Assembly (NCBI RefSeq): GCF_900009265.2 | Contig: NZ_LR735025.1 | Location: forward strand, 43,386 to 107,385 | From: Planktothrix paucivesiculata PCC 9631 | GTDB lineage: Bacteria; Cyanobacteriota; Cyanobacteriia; Cyanobacteriales; Microcoleaceae | Reading direction: 5' to 3' | DNA length: 64,000 bases | In this document: piece after piece, positions 26,011-37,969 of the stretch | How the letters are laid out: the number at the start of each line of letters is the position of its first letter | How positions within the stretch are numbered: the stretch's first letter is position 1 | Position numbers and translations under genes: made by a program | The notes under the pieces: generated by a model | What the model was told of the DNA's origin: nothing | What the model saw: the letters and a program-made list of their open reading frames with translations, nothing else | Databases searched by the model: none

Positions 26011-27048
26011 TTACCCCTTGGCCGATCGTCTGCTCCGTCGGCTTTGGCGAGAACGGGTTGAGATGTCATACTCCAAAATCGCTCCAACGGCAAATAACAC
26101 CCCCGTAAATACAAAGAACACTTCTAACAAACCGCCACTTTCATATTCCCCTGACCCTCGGGAATCAGCCCATTTAAAATACATATCCGCAATATACAGA
26201 GAGAAAATGGCAAAGGCAATCATCCGCCAGGACTGGGAAAACCGTCCGCCCCAAAAGGCTAAAATCAAAGCCGTTGCTAGAATCAACAGGAAAACATCCC
26301 CGATGATATAAAACAAGTTGAACCCAAAAGCCAGAGGTTCAAGTTTGCTATCAATCGCCTCCACCCACAAGGGAGCAGAAGAAGTCTCAGTCTCTGGTTC
26401 AATTTTCGGGGAAGTTTGGCTCCCAGAGGGTTCAATTTTGGGCGCGGAGATTCCAGGGGCGGTAACAGCAGGGGTAGGAACCGATTGTTCAATCGCCACA
26501 GGATCATCCGGTGAACCCAGCAATCCAAACAAGTTAGGGCTGGCAACCCACATTCCAAAGGTGGTTCCCACAATCGCTACCCCAAGTAACGTTAACCACT
26601 GACCCAGATCCAAATCTAAGCGTTTAGAAATGACGGCTAGAATCATTCCTGTCCCCAGAAATAGATAGCTCAGAACATAAAAACCATCGGCGATAGAAAC
26701 CGCCGGATCTAAATTCCAAGCCAGTTCCCACACCCCAAACAGAACACCCCCCACAAAGTAGAAAAATACCCCTAACCCAATACATAACCAAACATTTCTA
26801 CCGCTCACCATCTGAGGACTTTGCCAATTTCTATAACAGACAACGGCAGCGGCTAAAAATGCCCCCAATTCAAAAAAGTACGTTCCGATGGAGTACCACA
26901 GAGGTAACTCCTCTCCTTGTACAGTCACACTAAACAGCAGAAAAAATAACAAGGCAAGAACAGCCCACACAATTCCAGCAATCACCAGACCCTGTGATGA
27001 AAACAAGGTGGAAGATAAAGAGGACTTTGGTTGTGAAGTGCTACCCAT
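26011..27048 (-). CDS. multi-pass membrane protein of unknown function
   Basis: A 345-residue membrane protein with about eight hydrophobic segments. Five or six lie in the first 175 residues and three in the last 110. Between them is a hydrophilic Pro/Ser/Thr/Glu-rich insert (about residues 185-225, with SGSQTSPKIEPETETSS). The C-terminus is basic (STRSRQSRRSRRSAKG). No family that I recognise. It lies 153 bp upstream of the HTH/acidic gene on the same strand, and the two may be co-transcribed. Confidence 0.65.
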   Translation of the reverse strand: MGSTSQPKSSLSSTLFSSQGLVIAGIVWAVLALLFFLLFSVTVQGEELPLWYSIGTYFFELGAFLAAAVVCYRNWQSPQMVSGRNVWLCIGLGVFFYFVGGVLFGVWELAWNLDPAVSIADGFYVLSYLFLGTGMILAVISKRLDLDLGQWLTLLGVAIVGTTFGMWVASPNLFGLLGSPDDPVAIEQSVPTPAVTAPGISAPKIEPSGSQTSPKIEPETETSSAPLWVEAIDSKLEPLAFGFNLFYIIGDVFLLILATALILAFWGGRFSQSWRMIAFAIFSLYIADMYFKWADSRGSGEYESGGLLEVFFVFTGVLFAVGAILEYDISTRSRQSRRSRRSAKG

Positions 27049-27182
27049 AGGATTAAAATACCTAGCAATTTAAAGAATCAAAACGAAGGTTGGCGGCTAG
27101 TCGTTGTTAACTTCAGCATTTAAACAATCGTCTTTAGTCTAGCGTCCCATATTTAGGTCAGAACAGCTAGTCTATCTTTTGG

Positions 27183-27854
27183 TTAATTCATCACCCATTT
27201 CTGACTCAAAGACGACTGGTGCAACCAACTGACAAACTGTTCGCGATCATCAACCGCCATATCCTCAAGCACTTCTTCTATTCCCTCTGCAAAACTGGTA
27301 TTGCCAAAATAGCTTTTTCCCAGGTCATAGAGTTCTTGCAGTAAGGTGCTGAGGTGATTTTCTTGCCAGGAGGTAATTTTGAGGCTCTCCAGGGGACTGA
27401 CGGTCAGGAGCATTTCTACCGCTTTGGAATCATCAGTCTGGGGAAACTGGGACTGTTTAAAAATTTTGGTCAAATCTTTTTGAAAGGAAACCGCTTGTTT
27501 AGATCCTAACAAATCTTCAATATCAAAGTAAACCGCTTGCAATAGCAGCAAGCAGGCTTGAGTCAAAATAGGTAATTTGTTGTCCGTTGAGCCGTGACCT
27601 TCTTTTAACAGTTGGTCTAAACGGACTTTTCCCCAGACACTATATCGATCGGGTTCTTCTAATAAAACGCAAGCTTTCCCCTTATTATCAGTCAGATCTC
27701 GCCACAAAGCCCTCGCCTCATCTGCATATTTGGCTTCAAACATTTTCATTAGGCGAAATGTCTGCCCCTGATAATTTAAAACAGGAATTTGCTGGTCTCG
27801 GCTAGGATGTTGAACCATTGTGATTTCAACATCCGCTCTTTTTAATATAAACAT
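27183..27854 (-). CDS. Npun_F0813-type conserved cyanobacterial protein
   Basis: A 223-residue soluble protein starting MFILKRADVEITMVQHPSRD. The block YQGQTFRLMKMFEAKYADEA, then RALWRDLTDNKGKACVLLEE, is as I remember it in the Npun_F0813 family, which occurs only in cyanobacteria and has no known function. The frame is open for 47 more codons upstream, but that extension has no conserved look and the family starts at MFILKR. An AGGAG lies about 15 bp before the ATG. Confidence 0.78.
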   Translation of the reverse strand: MFILKRADVEITMVQHPSRDQQIPVLNYQGQTFRLMKMFEAKYADEARALWRDLTDNKGKACVLLEEPDRYSVWGKVRLDQLLKEGHGSTDNKLPILTQACLLLLQAVYFDIEDLLGSKQAVSFQKDLTKIFKQSQFPQTDDSKAVEMLLTVSPLESLKITSWQENHLSTLLQELYDLGKSYFGNTSFAEGIEEVLEDMAVDDREQFVSWLHQSSLSQKWVMN

Positions 27855-28249
27855 GACACTTCTGCACCTACTCCTGTCATGGCATCCGGCTTTGACACTC
27901 TCGGTAAATCGGCTGCGTGCTGATTCACTGAGATTTTTAAGATTCCAAACCCGGATTCTTAAAGGTGTAGTCAAGACACCTGGTGACCACTCCACCCCGA
28001 TCCAATCCCAATCTCATACGGGTTGTACGATTACAGTCTGCACTAATATTAATAGGGTTTGCAGTTCTGTTTAAAACACCACTGATCATAGCATAGGCAT
28101 CGACCAGACGGAAATCGACTTGAACCTCCACTGGCTTTTTTTAGGACAATAAACTGCCGCCGTCCTGTTTGTTTTGCGATGACTCAAAAAAAGTCTTTTG
28201 AGATGATGTGAAAAATTGAGCACCGAATAAGGTAAAATATTTTTATATT
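27855..28249. other. intergenic stretch without a convincing gene
   Basis: This 395-bp gap lies between the Npun_F0813-type gene and tRNA-Arg. A 64-codon minus-strand frame (27937-28131, GTG start) is open but has no recognisable family. Promoters for the tRNA (plus) and the conserved gene (minus) should lie here. Confidence 0.4.
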
Positions 28250-28323
28250 GGGTGTGTAACTCAGGTGGATAGAGTAGCGACCTTCTAAGTCGTCTGTCGG
28301 GGGTTCGAATCCCTCCACACCCG
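28250..28323 (+). tRNA. tRNA-Arg (anticodon TCT)
   Basis: A full cloverleaf can be drawn. The acceptor stem is GGGTGTG (28250-28256) with CACACCC (28316-28322) and discriminator G at 28323. The anticodon loop contains CTTCTAA, giving TCT, and the T arm carries GGTTCGAATCC. CCA is not encoded. Confidence 0.96.
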
Positions 28324-28362
28324 TTAAATTTCCAGGGTTCCAGAATAGGCAAAAGTGTAGAC

Positions 28363-28389
28363 AAAGTGGAGAGAGATTTTCTCTACTTT
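28363..28389. terminator. hairpin downstream of tRNA-Arg
   Basis: AAAGTGGAGA (28363-28372) pairs with TCTCTACTTT (28380-28389), with one G-T pair. There is no long T-run after it. It is a candidate terminator for the tRNA transcript. Confidence 0.4.
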
Positions 28390-28485
28390 CCGTTTCTGGG
28401 GTTGATCATTAACCGATTACTCTCCATGACCGATGACTGGGAAGGTAAGCCCTAGACAGCCAAGGCTACTGCGGACAGAATTAAT

Positions 28486-29082
28486 TTAATTCTTAACTTC
28501 TGTCATTTCAATAACACGGTCATCTAAATCTTTCACTAAAAAATTTAACGGTATTTCACTGCGAATTTTATGTTTTACACCGCGCAATTGTACCCGCATT
28601 AAAATTTGTTCTAAACAATCTTTATCAAAACAAACATGACGTTCTTGATCTTTAGACCCATAACTAGCCCCCCCAATAATATGTAACTGAGTGTTTTTCA
28701 TCAGTTGATACCATAACCCCTCCGTACCCTGCATTTTAGACGTTGCAGTCGGCCCCACAGAGGCAGAAAGATACAGGGGATCAATTCCAGCCCCCAATGT
28801 TTGTTCATAGTTATAGTAATAATGTAAAGGCACATCTGCCACAGCTAGTCCTAATAAACCTTCATAAAAATCCCGGGCTACATTCAAATCAGAAACCATA
28901 ATTGTATGTACTTTCGGCGCGCTGGTGAGAAACATCCACATTGCCACGGCATAGGCAGCCAGTAACATCACCATCACTCCCTGGGTGGAAAAAATCCCGT
29001 CAAAAACCGGAAATTCAGGGAAAAACGCACTTAACGGTAAAAAATGAAACGAAAAATTCATAAAATTAATGGGTATTAGCAT
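28486..29082 (-). CDS. VOC/glyoxalase-like protein with N-terminal membrane anchor
   Basis: A 198-residue protein. One hydrophobic segment (about residues 33-53) precedes a single vicinal-oxygen-chelate domain that starts at KVHTIMVSDLNVARDFYEGLLGL. Later it has LHIIGGASYGSKDQERHVCFD and, near the end, FLVKDLDDRVIEMTEVKN, with the usual late Glu (ViEM). VOC domains bind a metal or simply form a binding fold; the substrate here is unknown. The start may be the ATG at 29082 or seven codons downstream. Confidence 0.75.
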   Translation of the reverse strand: MLIPINFMNFSFHFLPLSAFFPEFPVFDGIFSTQGVMVMLLAAYAVAMWMFLTSAPKVHTIMVSDLNVARDFYEGLLGLAVADVPLHYYYNYEQTLGAGIDPLYLSASVGPTATSKMQGTEGLWYQLMKNTQLHIIGGASYGSKDQERHVCFDKDCLEQILMRVQLRGVKHKIRSEIPLNFLVKDLDDRVIEMTEVKN

Positions 29083-29235
29083 AAATAAATTCAGAAGTAG
29101 GAAATAAACTCAATTCCAAGCAATAATCACCTTTATCTCAACGGTCAAGACGATCTGCTAATAGTCATCTTAACAAAAAGTTTTGACAACTCCTGTACAA
29201 TCATGTCTTTTTAGGCTAGACATTGCTATCGAACC

Positions 29236-29643
29236 ATGAATAATCAGATTGATGTGTTTGTATACGGTACTCTCAAGCCAGGGGAATGTAACTATCAACG
29301 CTATTGTCAAGGGCAAGTCATAGCCCAGCGTCCGGCCTTAGCCGTGGGAAAACTCTATGCCCTATCTTTAGGTTATCCGGGGATGGTAGCTGGGGATGGT
29401 ATCGTGCAGGGGGTGATTTTATCCTTTGCAGACCCTAATATTTTTTTGGACTTAGATCAATTAGAAGATTACCAGCCCCATCGCCCTGCTGAAAAAAACG
29501 AATATCAGCGACAACAGATTCCGGTTTTTGATCTTAACCATCAACCTTTAGGCTTAGTTTGGGTTTATTTGATGGATATTAAAACCGTTGAGTCCTATTC
29601 AGGGGTTTTAATTCCTGATGGCTGTTGGAAAAATCAATATTGA
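29236..29643 (+). CDS. gamma-glutamylcyclotransferase-like (AIG2/GGCT) protein
   Basis: A 135-residue protein with the GGCT-fold opening VFVYGTLKPGECNY (substrate loop YGTLxPG, residues 9-15) and a later acidic LDLDQLEDYQP block with the probable catalytic Glu. Family members cyclise gamma-glutamyl amines or dipeptides to 5-oxoproline, but specificity is not fixed by these motifs. It is a single gene ending in a strong terminator. Confidence 0.85.
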   Translation: MNNQIDVFVYGTLKPGECNYQRYCQGQVIAQRPALAVGKLYALSLGYPGMVAGDGIVQGVILSFADPNIFLDLDQLEDYQPHRPAEKNEYQRQQIPVFDLNHQPLGLVWVYLMDIKTVESYSGVLIPDGCWKNQY

Positions 29644-29654
29644 CCTTTAAATAA

Positions 29655-29699
29655 ACCCCAAGGACATTGAAATACAATGTTCTTGAGGTTAGATTTTTT
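29655..29699 (+). terminator. rho-independent terminator
   Basis: A 15-bp stem with one mismatch (29655-29669 with 29675-29689), an AAATA loop and a following run of seven T's form a classic terminator for the GGCT-like gene. Confidence 0.85.
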
Positions 29700-30250
29700 T
29701 AATTTATGGGTCTGGAAACTGGAGCTTTAGGAATCGCAATAATCGGTTGATCCACGCTAATACTAACCGCATTAGGAGTAATAATCGGGATCAGCGGCTC
29801 ATTTAAGGCAATTTGTAAAGGTTCCGAATTGTTCAGACTTTCAGACTGGGCAAAGAGCGGAAAACGCCCGGAATTGACGGAAATTGCACTGGAAAAGGTC
29901 ATGACTAATAAAGCTGCGATCGCAGTTCCTCCCCAGGTCGCCATTACACGGGTTCTCTGATTTAACCTCTGGAAAACGCGGGTGGTCAGTTGTTGCACCG
30001 AGATACTAGAAGCAGGGACAGGAGCGTTTTGTAGGCGCGAACGCAGTTGCAGGAGTTGTAGATAAGTTGCTTTAATCTTGGGATCGGTATCCAGCCACAA
30101 CTGAACTTGACGGCGTTCTTCAACCGTCGCTTCGTTGTCCAGGTAGGCACTGATTAATTGGGTTTTAGGGTCAAGATCCGAGTGTTCCTCAGATGGATGT
30201 CCCCCGATGGTTGAGTAAGTTTGTAGTTCTGGATCAGAATTGTGCTTCAT
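29699..30250 (-). CDS. probable anti-sigma factor, transmembrane
   Basis: A 183-residue protein (ATG at 30250; a TTG at 30271 adds seven residues). The N-terminal cytoplasmic part has QLISAYLDNEATVEERRQVQ and WLDTDPKIKATYLQL, the zinc-free anti-sigma pattern of RseA/RsiW-like proteins. A hydrophobic segment (about residues 100-120) is followed by a periplasmic tail. It lies directly downstream of an ECF sigma gene, so it most likely sequesters that sigma factor at the membrane. Confidence 0.85.
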   Translation of the reverse strand: MKHNSDPELQTYSTIGGHPSEEHSDLDPKTQLISAYLDNEATVEERRQVQLWLDTDPKIKATYLQLLQLRSRLQNAPVPASSISVQQLTTRVFQRLNQRTRVMATWGGTAIAALLVMTFSSAISVNSGRFPLFAQSESLNNSEPLQIALNEPLIPIITPNAVSISVDQPIIAIPKAPVSRPIN

Positions 30251-30362
30251 CGGAACACCCCCGTTGACCAAACATCAAATCAGACATGAGAAATTGGGGT
30301 TTAACCTATATAACTATTGTATGGGTATTAACAGGAATTGCACCCGCTCACTTGGCAATTGT

Positions 30363-31019
30363 TTAGGGATTGAGATACACTTGCAGATCGGTTTGTAAGC
30401 GTTGACGCGCTCTGGCGATTCTCGATTTCACTGTTCCCAGGGAAACCCCGGTAATTTCAGCGATTTCTTCATAAGCTAATCCTTCAATTTCCCGCAGAAC
30501 AATCGTGGTGCGGAAGGCTTCGGGTAAATCGGCGATCGCTTCATGAAGATGACTATAGAATTCACGGGTTGCCATATCCTCATCGGGGCCTGGGCCATCG
30601 GCAGCGATTTCCCAATCCATTTCCCCATCTTCCACATTCCGAGGGGCATCTAAAGATAGGGGCGGTTTGACCCGTTTGCGCTTGCGGAGTTCGTCGTAAA
30701 ATAAATTTGTGGCAATTCGACTTAACCAACCCCGAAATTTGACGGGTTCCTGTAGACGTTTAATATTGCGATAGACCCGAATCCAGATTTCTTGGGCGAG
30801 GTCGGCTCGATCCTGCCAGTCTGGGGCGAGGTGGTAGAGAATCTTATCAACATGGGACTGATACCGACGCAGGAGTTCTGTAAAGGCTGCTTTATCTGGA
30901 CAGACCCCCTCTTGACACCGCAGGACTAAATCGGTATTGGGGAGTTGTTCAAGGGGAAGTTGCTCTAGGGGAACAGAGACTTCAGCCTTAGACCAGGAGA
31001 TGGGGATAGATTGGCTCAT
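30363..31019 (-). CDS. ECF-type sigma-70 family RNA polymerase sigma factor
   Basis: A 218-residue group IV sigma factor. Region 2 has FTELLRRYQSHVDKILYHL and LAQEIWIRVYRNI. Region 4 has LPEAFRTTIVLREIEGLAYEE and IAEITGVSLGTVKSRIARAR. It resembles the SigG branch of cyanobacteria, but that name is inferred. The gene downstream encodes a transmembrane anti-sigma protein, a typical stress-sensing pair at the cell envelope. Confidence 0.93.
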   Translation of the reverse strand: MSQSIPISWSKAEVSVPLEQLPLEQLPNTDLVLRCQEGVCPDKAAFTELLRRYQSHVDKILYHLAPDWQDRADLAQEIWIRVYRNIKRLQEPVKFRGWLSRIATNLFYDELRKRKRVKPPLSLDAPRNVEDGEMDWEIAADGPGPDEDMATREFYSHLHEAIADLPEAFRTTIVLREIEGLAYEEIAEITGVSLGTVKSRIARARQRLQTDLQVYLNP

Positions 31020-31207
31020 GGGTGGAACTTGGTTGATGAAAGATTCCGTTAGTGGTTGACGCGACCCGGATTCATAGTGTTCCTGGGTTCAAACTTGTTA
31101 GTTAGGATACCAGGGATAGAGATGAGCTTTTTCACCTAACGGGTGTTTTTCCCTTATATTAGTGGAAGTTTTTTCCTTTGTCATGAAAAATTTCTCATCA
31201 AATCCGG

Positions 31208-31372
31208 GTCATAAGTTATCAGTTATCAGTCATAAGTTATCAGTTATCAGGGTATATGAGGACGCTTGTAATACAAGGGTTTCATGATTAACCAACAACC
31301 TATTTAAAGGTTTAAAAGGTTAACTCTTAAACTGATAACTAATTACTGTTTACTGATAACTGATTACTGTGT

Positions 31373-31374
<2 letters not shown>
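31208..31374. repeat. inverted heptamer repeat cluster between gyrB and the sigma gene
   Basis: GTTATCAGT units in forward orientation lie at 31215-31250, and reverse units (ACTGATAAC) at 31335-31370, separated by about 85 bp of unrelated sequence. This accounts for most of the 353-bp gap 31020-31372, which holds no gene. It abuts the gyrB stop codon and may act as a terminator. Confidence 0.78.
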
Positions 31375-35713
<4,339 letters not shown>

Positions 35714-35860
35714 TTATGACGTTATTACAGTAAAATGATAAAACTTTCAAAAATTGTAGCATAAATAGGTTGGAGAGGATCTTAGGGCATTCTCAAATGA
35801 TATTTGGAAGGGGTATCTACCTGCAAGATTTAGTTAGGAGTGAGGCGTTGAGGAGGAAAG

Positions 35861-36769
35861 TTGACTATTTGTAGAATACCACAGTCACCTGGGTTAATCG
35901 TTATCTGTGGTGCGACGGCTACGGGGAAATCGGGTTTGGCGATTCAGTTAGCGGAGCGTTTGGGGTCGGTGGTTTTGAGTGCGGACTCCCGTTTGGTGTA
36001 TCGAGGGTTTGATATCGGGACGGCTAAACCAACACTTGAAGAACGTCGGGGGATTCCCCATTATTTGATTGATATTTGTGAACCAACGGAGACTTTAACG
36101 GTAGCAGATTATCAGGATCAAGCGCAAGAATTGATTAATCATACTTCTAATTCTGCTCCTATATTATTAGTTGGCGGGACGGGTTTATATATTAAATCTA
36201 TTGTGCGGGGGATGAAAATTCCCCGGGTTGCTCCGAATCCAGAATTGCGATCGCAACTTGAAACTTTAGGGCAACTGCAATGTTATCAGATGTTAAAACA
36301 AATCGATGCGATCGCGGCACAGAAAATTCATGCCAATGATCAGTTTAGAACTCTACGAGCGTTAGAGGTTTATTATATTACGGGTCGTCCGATTTCTGAA
36401 CAACAAGGAGAAAATCCTCCCGATTATCCGATTTTACAAATAGGTTTAAATTGTGAATCAGAAGCATTAACCCATCGGATCAAAAAGCGAACAAAAGATA
36501 TGATTGAACAGGGGTTTGTGCAGGAAGTTGAACAGTTATGTCAGAAATATGGCACAGATTTATCGTTATTAGAAACTTTAGGATATCAGGAAATTAGACA
36601 ATATTTAGCGGGGTATATATCTTTAGAAATAGCCCAGGAATTAATAGTATTACACACCCGACAATTTGCCAAACGCCAAAGAACTTGGTTTCGGGCTGTT
36701 TCCGAAATTCAATGGTTTGATGCTGATAGTTCTAATTTGTTAGATCAGGTTTGGCAAGCTATTCTTTAG
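35861..36769 (+). CDS. miaA: tRNA dimethylallyltransferase
   Basis: A 302-residue MiaA, which prenylates A37 of tRNAs reading UNN codons. The P-loop GATATGKS lies near residues 17-24, followed by SADSRLVYRGFDIGTAKP and the GIPHYLID block, plus VGGTGLYIKSI and RQFAKRQRTWFR. The best start is TTG at 35861, with AGGAGG at 35851-35856 directly before it. It is divergent from gyrB. Confidence 0.95.
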   Translation: MTICRIPQSPGLIVICGATATGKSGLAIQLAERLGSVVLSADSRLVYRGFDIGTAKPTLEERRGIPHYLIDICEPTETLTVADYQDQAQELINHTSNSAPILLVGGTGLYIKSIVRGMKIPRVAPNPELRSQLETLGQLQCYQMLKQIDAIAAQKIHANDQFRTLRALEVYYITGRPISEQQGENPPDYPILQIGLNCESEALTHRIKKRTKDMIEQGFVQEVEQLCQKYGTDLSLLETLGYQEIRQYLAGYISLEIAQELIVLHTRQFAKRQRTWFRAVSEIQWFDADSSNLLDQVWQAIL

Positions 36770-36827
36770 GATGGGTGAAATAATCTTGAAAATTTGCTTA
36801 ATTTTCCCAAAGTGACAGAAAAATGCT

Positions 36828-37289
36828 ATGGTTAAACTAAAAAAACTCAATAAAAATGCCATGAATCTTAATCTTTCCTCTCTAAAATTATCTCCGTCGC
36901 TTCCTGTGAAATTTCATATTTTGCTTGACCGTTCAAATTCAACGCAAATACGCGCATCTTTTATAGAACTTCCTAACTTGCAGGTTGAAGCTGCAACGCG
37001 GGAAGAAGCCCTAGAAAATTTAAAAACGTTGTTGTATACTTATTCTGATAAACTAGAAATTATTCCTTTTGAAATTGAAGAAGTATCTCCTCAAAAATCG
37101 GAAAATCCTTGGTTGAAATTTGCGGGTGTTTTTCAAGATGATTCTGACTTTGCTGAGATTGCTAAAAGTCTTAGAATTGAACGATATGATGATATTAATA
37201 GGATGTATGAGGAAAGAATTAATACTGATTATCAAATCATCAATAAAACTGTTAATATTGATAATGATAATTATGAAAACATAGGTTAA
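36828..37289 (+). CDS. HicB-like antitoxin (PIN-toxin partner type)
   Basis: A 153-residue protein (the ATG at 36828, or 36861 giving 142 residues). It has the HicB-like segment ASFIELPNLQVEAATREEALENL and a C-terminal NPWLKFAGVFQDDSDFAEI motif shared with the protein at 16300-16638. A wrecked PIN-domain toxin gene follows 29 bp downstream, so this was the antitoxin of a two-gene module. The antitoxin frame is intact with an extra Asn/Asp-rich tail (about residues 130-153). Confidence 0.75.
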   Translation: MVKLKKLNKNAMNLNLSSLKLSPSLPVKFHILLDRSNSTQIRASFIELPNLQVEAATREEALENLKTLLYTYSDKLEIIPFEIEEVSPQKSENPWLKFAGVFQDDSDFAEIAKSLRIERYDDINRMYEERINTDYQIINKTVNIDNDNYENIG

Positions 37290-37318
37290 CTATATAACAA
37301 TTCAGAATAACACAACTA

Positions 37319-37596
37319 ATGACAATTTGGGTACTGGAAAAGATTTAGTTAGACTGTACACTAAACTCTCGATAACTTTAGACTTTTTTAAAGCAGTGAG
37401 GGTACTTAATTTTGATCAAAAGGCTTCCAGTGTTCATGAAAACTTAATCAGCGAGAATAAGGAACTTAAGTACAAAAGACTTAAAAACGATTTGCGAATC
37501 GCTGCAATTGCTCTTTCTGTCAATGGGATTATGGTGACGGCTAATGAGCGAGATTTTTCCTTAATCCCTGGTTTAGTTATTGAAAATTGGACATAA
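37319..37596 (+). pseudogene. VapC-type PIN toxin, internally deleted and frameshifted
   Basis: An ATG at 37319 gives MTIWVLEKI and then a stop; MTIWVLDT is the usual opening of this toxin type. A different frame then continues TLDFFKAVRVLNFDQKASS, NDLRIAAIALSVNGIMVTA and NERDFSLIPGLVIENWT, the C-terminal half of a PIN domain. The first metal-binding Asp and about 50 central residues are missing. The toxin is dead. Confidence 0.8.
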
Positions 37597-37683
37597 CTAA
37601 AGTTTAGATTTTAACTTATAAGTACCTAAACAAAATTATGGGAAAGGTTCACAAAGGTCTGAACAATTAGCTGTACACGGAAA

Positions 37684-37755
37684 AGCGGACGATGGGACTC
37701 GAACCCACGACGTTCAGCATGGGAAGCTGACATTCTACCACTGAATTACGTCCGC
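37684..37755 (-). tRNA. tRNA-Gly (anticodon CCC)
   Basis: On the minus strand the acceptor GCGGACG (5' end at 37755) pairs with CGTCCGC (ending at 37685), discriminator T at 37684. The anticodon loop TTCCCAT gives CCC, the D arm reads TTCAGTGGTAGAAT, and the T arm has GGTTCGAGTCC. CCA is not encoded. Confidence 0.95.
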
Positions 37756-37969
37756 GCTTGGGTTTTTATTTCAAACCTTTATTGATTATAACTCAATTTT
37801 CCAAATTTTCAATACCCCAGATTCGCCAAAAAGCGAAAACCCTCGAACAGCAGTGCTAGAATCACGAGTTGGGAGCAGTGCAAACGTCCTGGTTCATTAG
37901 ATTATCAAGATATTCAGGATAGATACTAGGGAGGGAGGACAGTCGCACTGCAATAGAATTAAAATCGGA

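Noticed and set aside
27855..27995. 47-codon upstream extension of the Npun_F0813-type gene
   Set aside because: The extension has no conserved look, while the family opening MFILKR begins at an ATG with a nearby AGGAG.
27937..28131. 64-codon minus-strand frame starting at a GTG before the Npun_F0813-type gene
   Set aside because: No ribosome site or recognisable family and a rare start codon. It may be chance; conservation would be needed to accept it.
28086..28364. 92-codon minus-strand frame across the tRNA-Arg gene
   Set aside because: It reads through the tRNA and is therefore not a real coding region.
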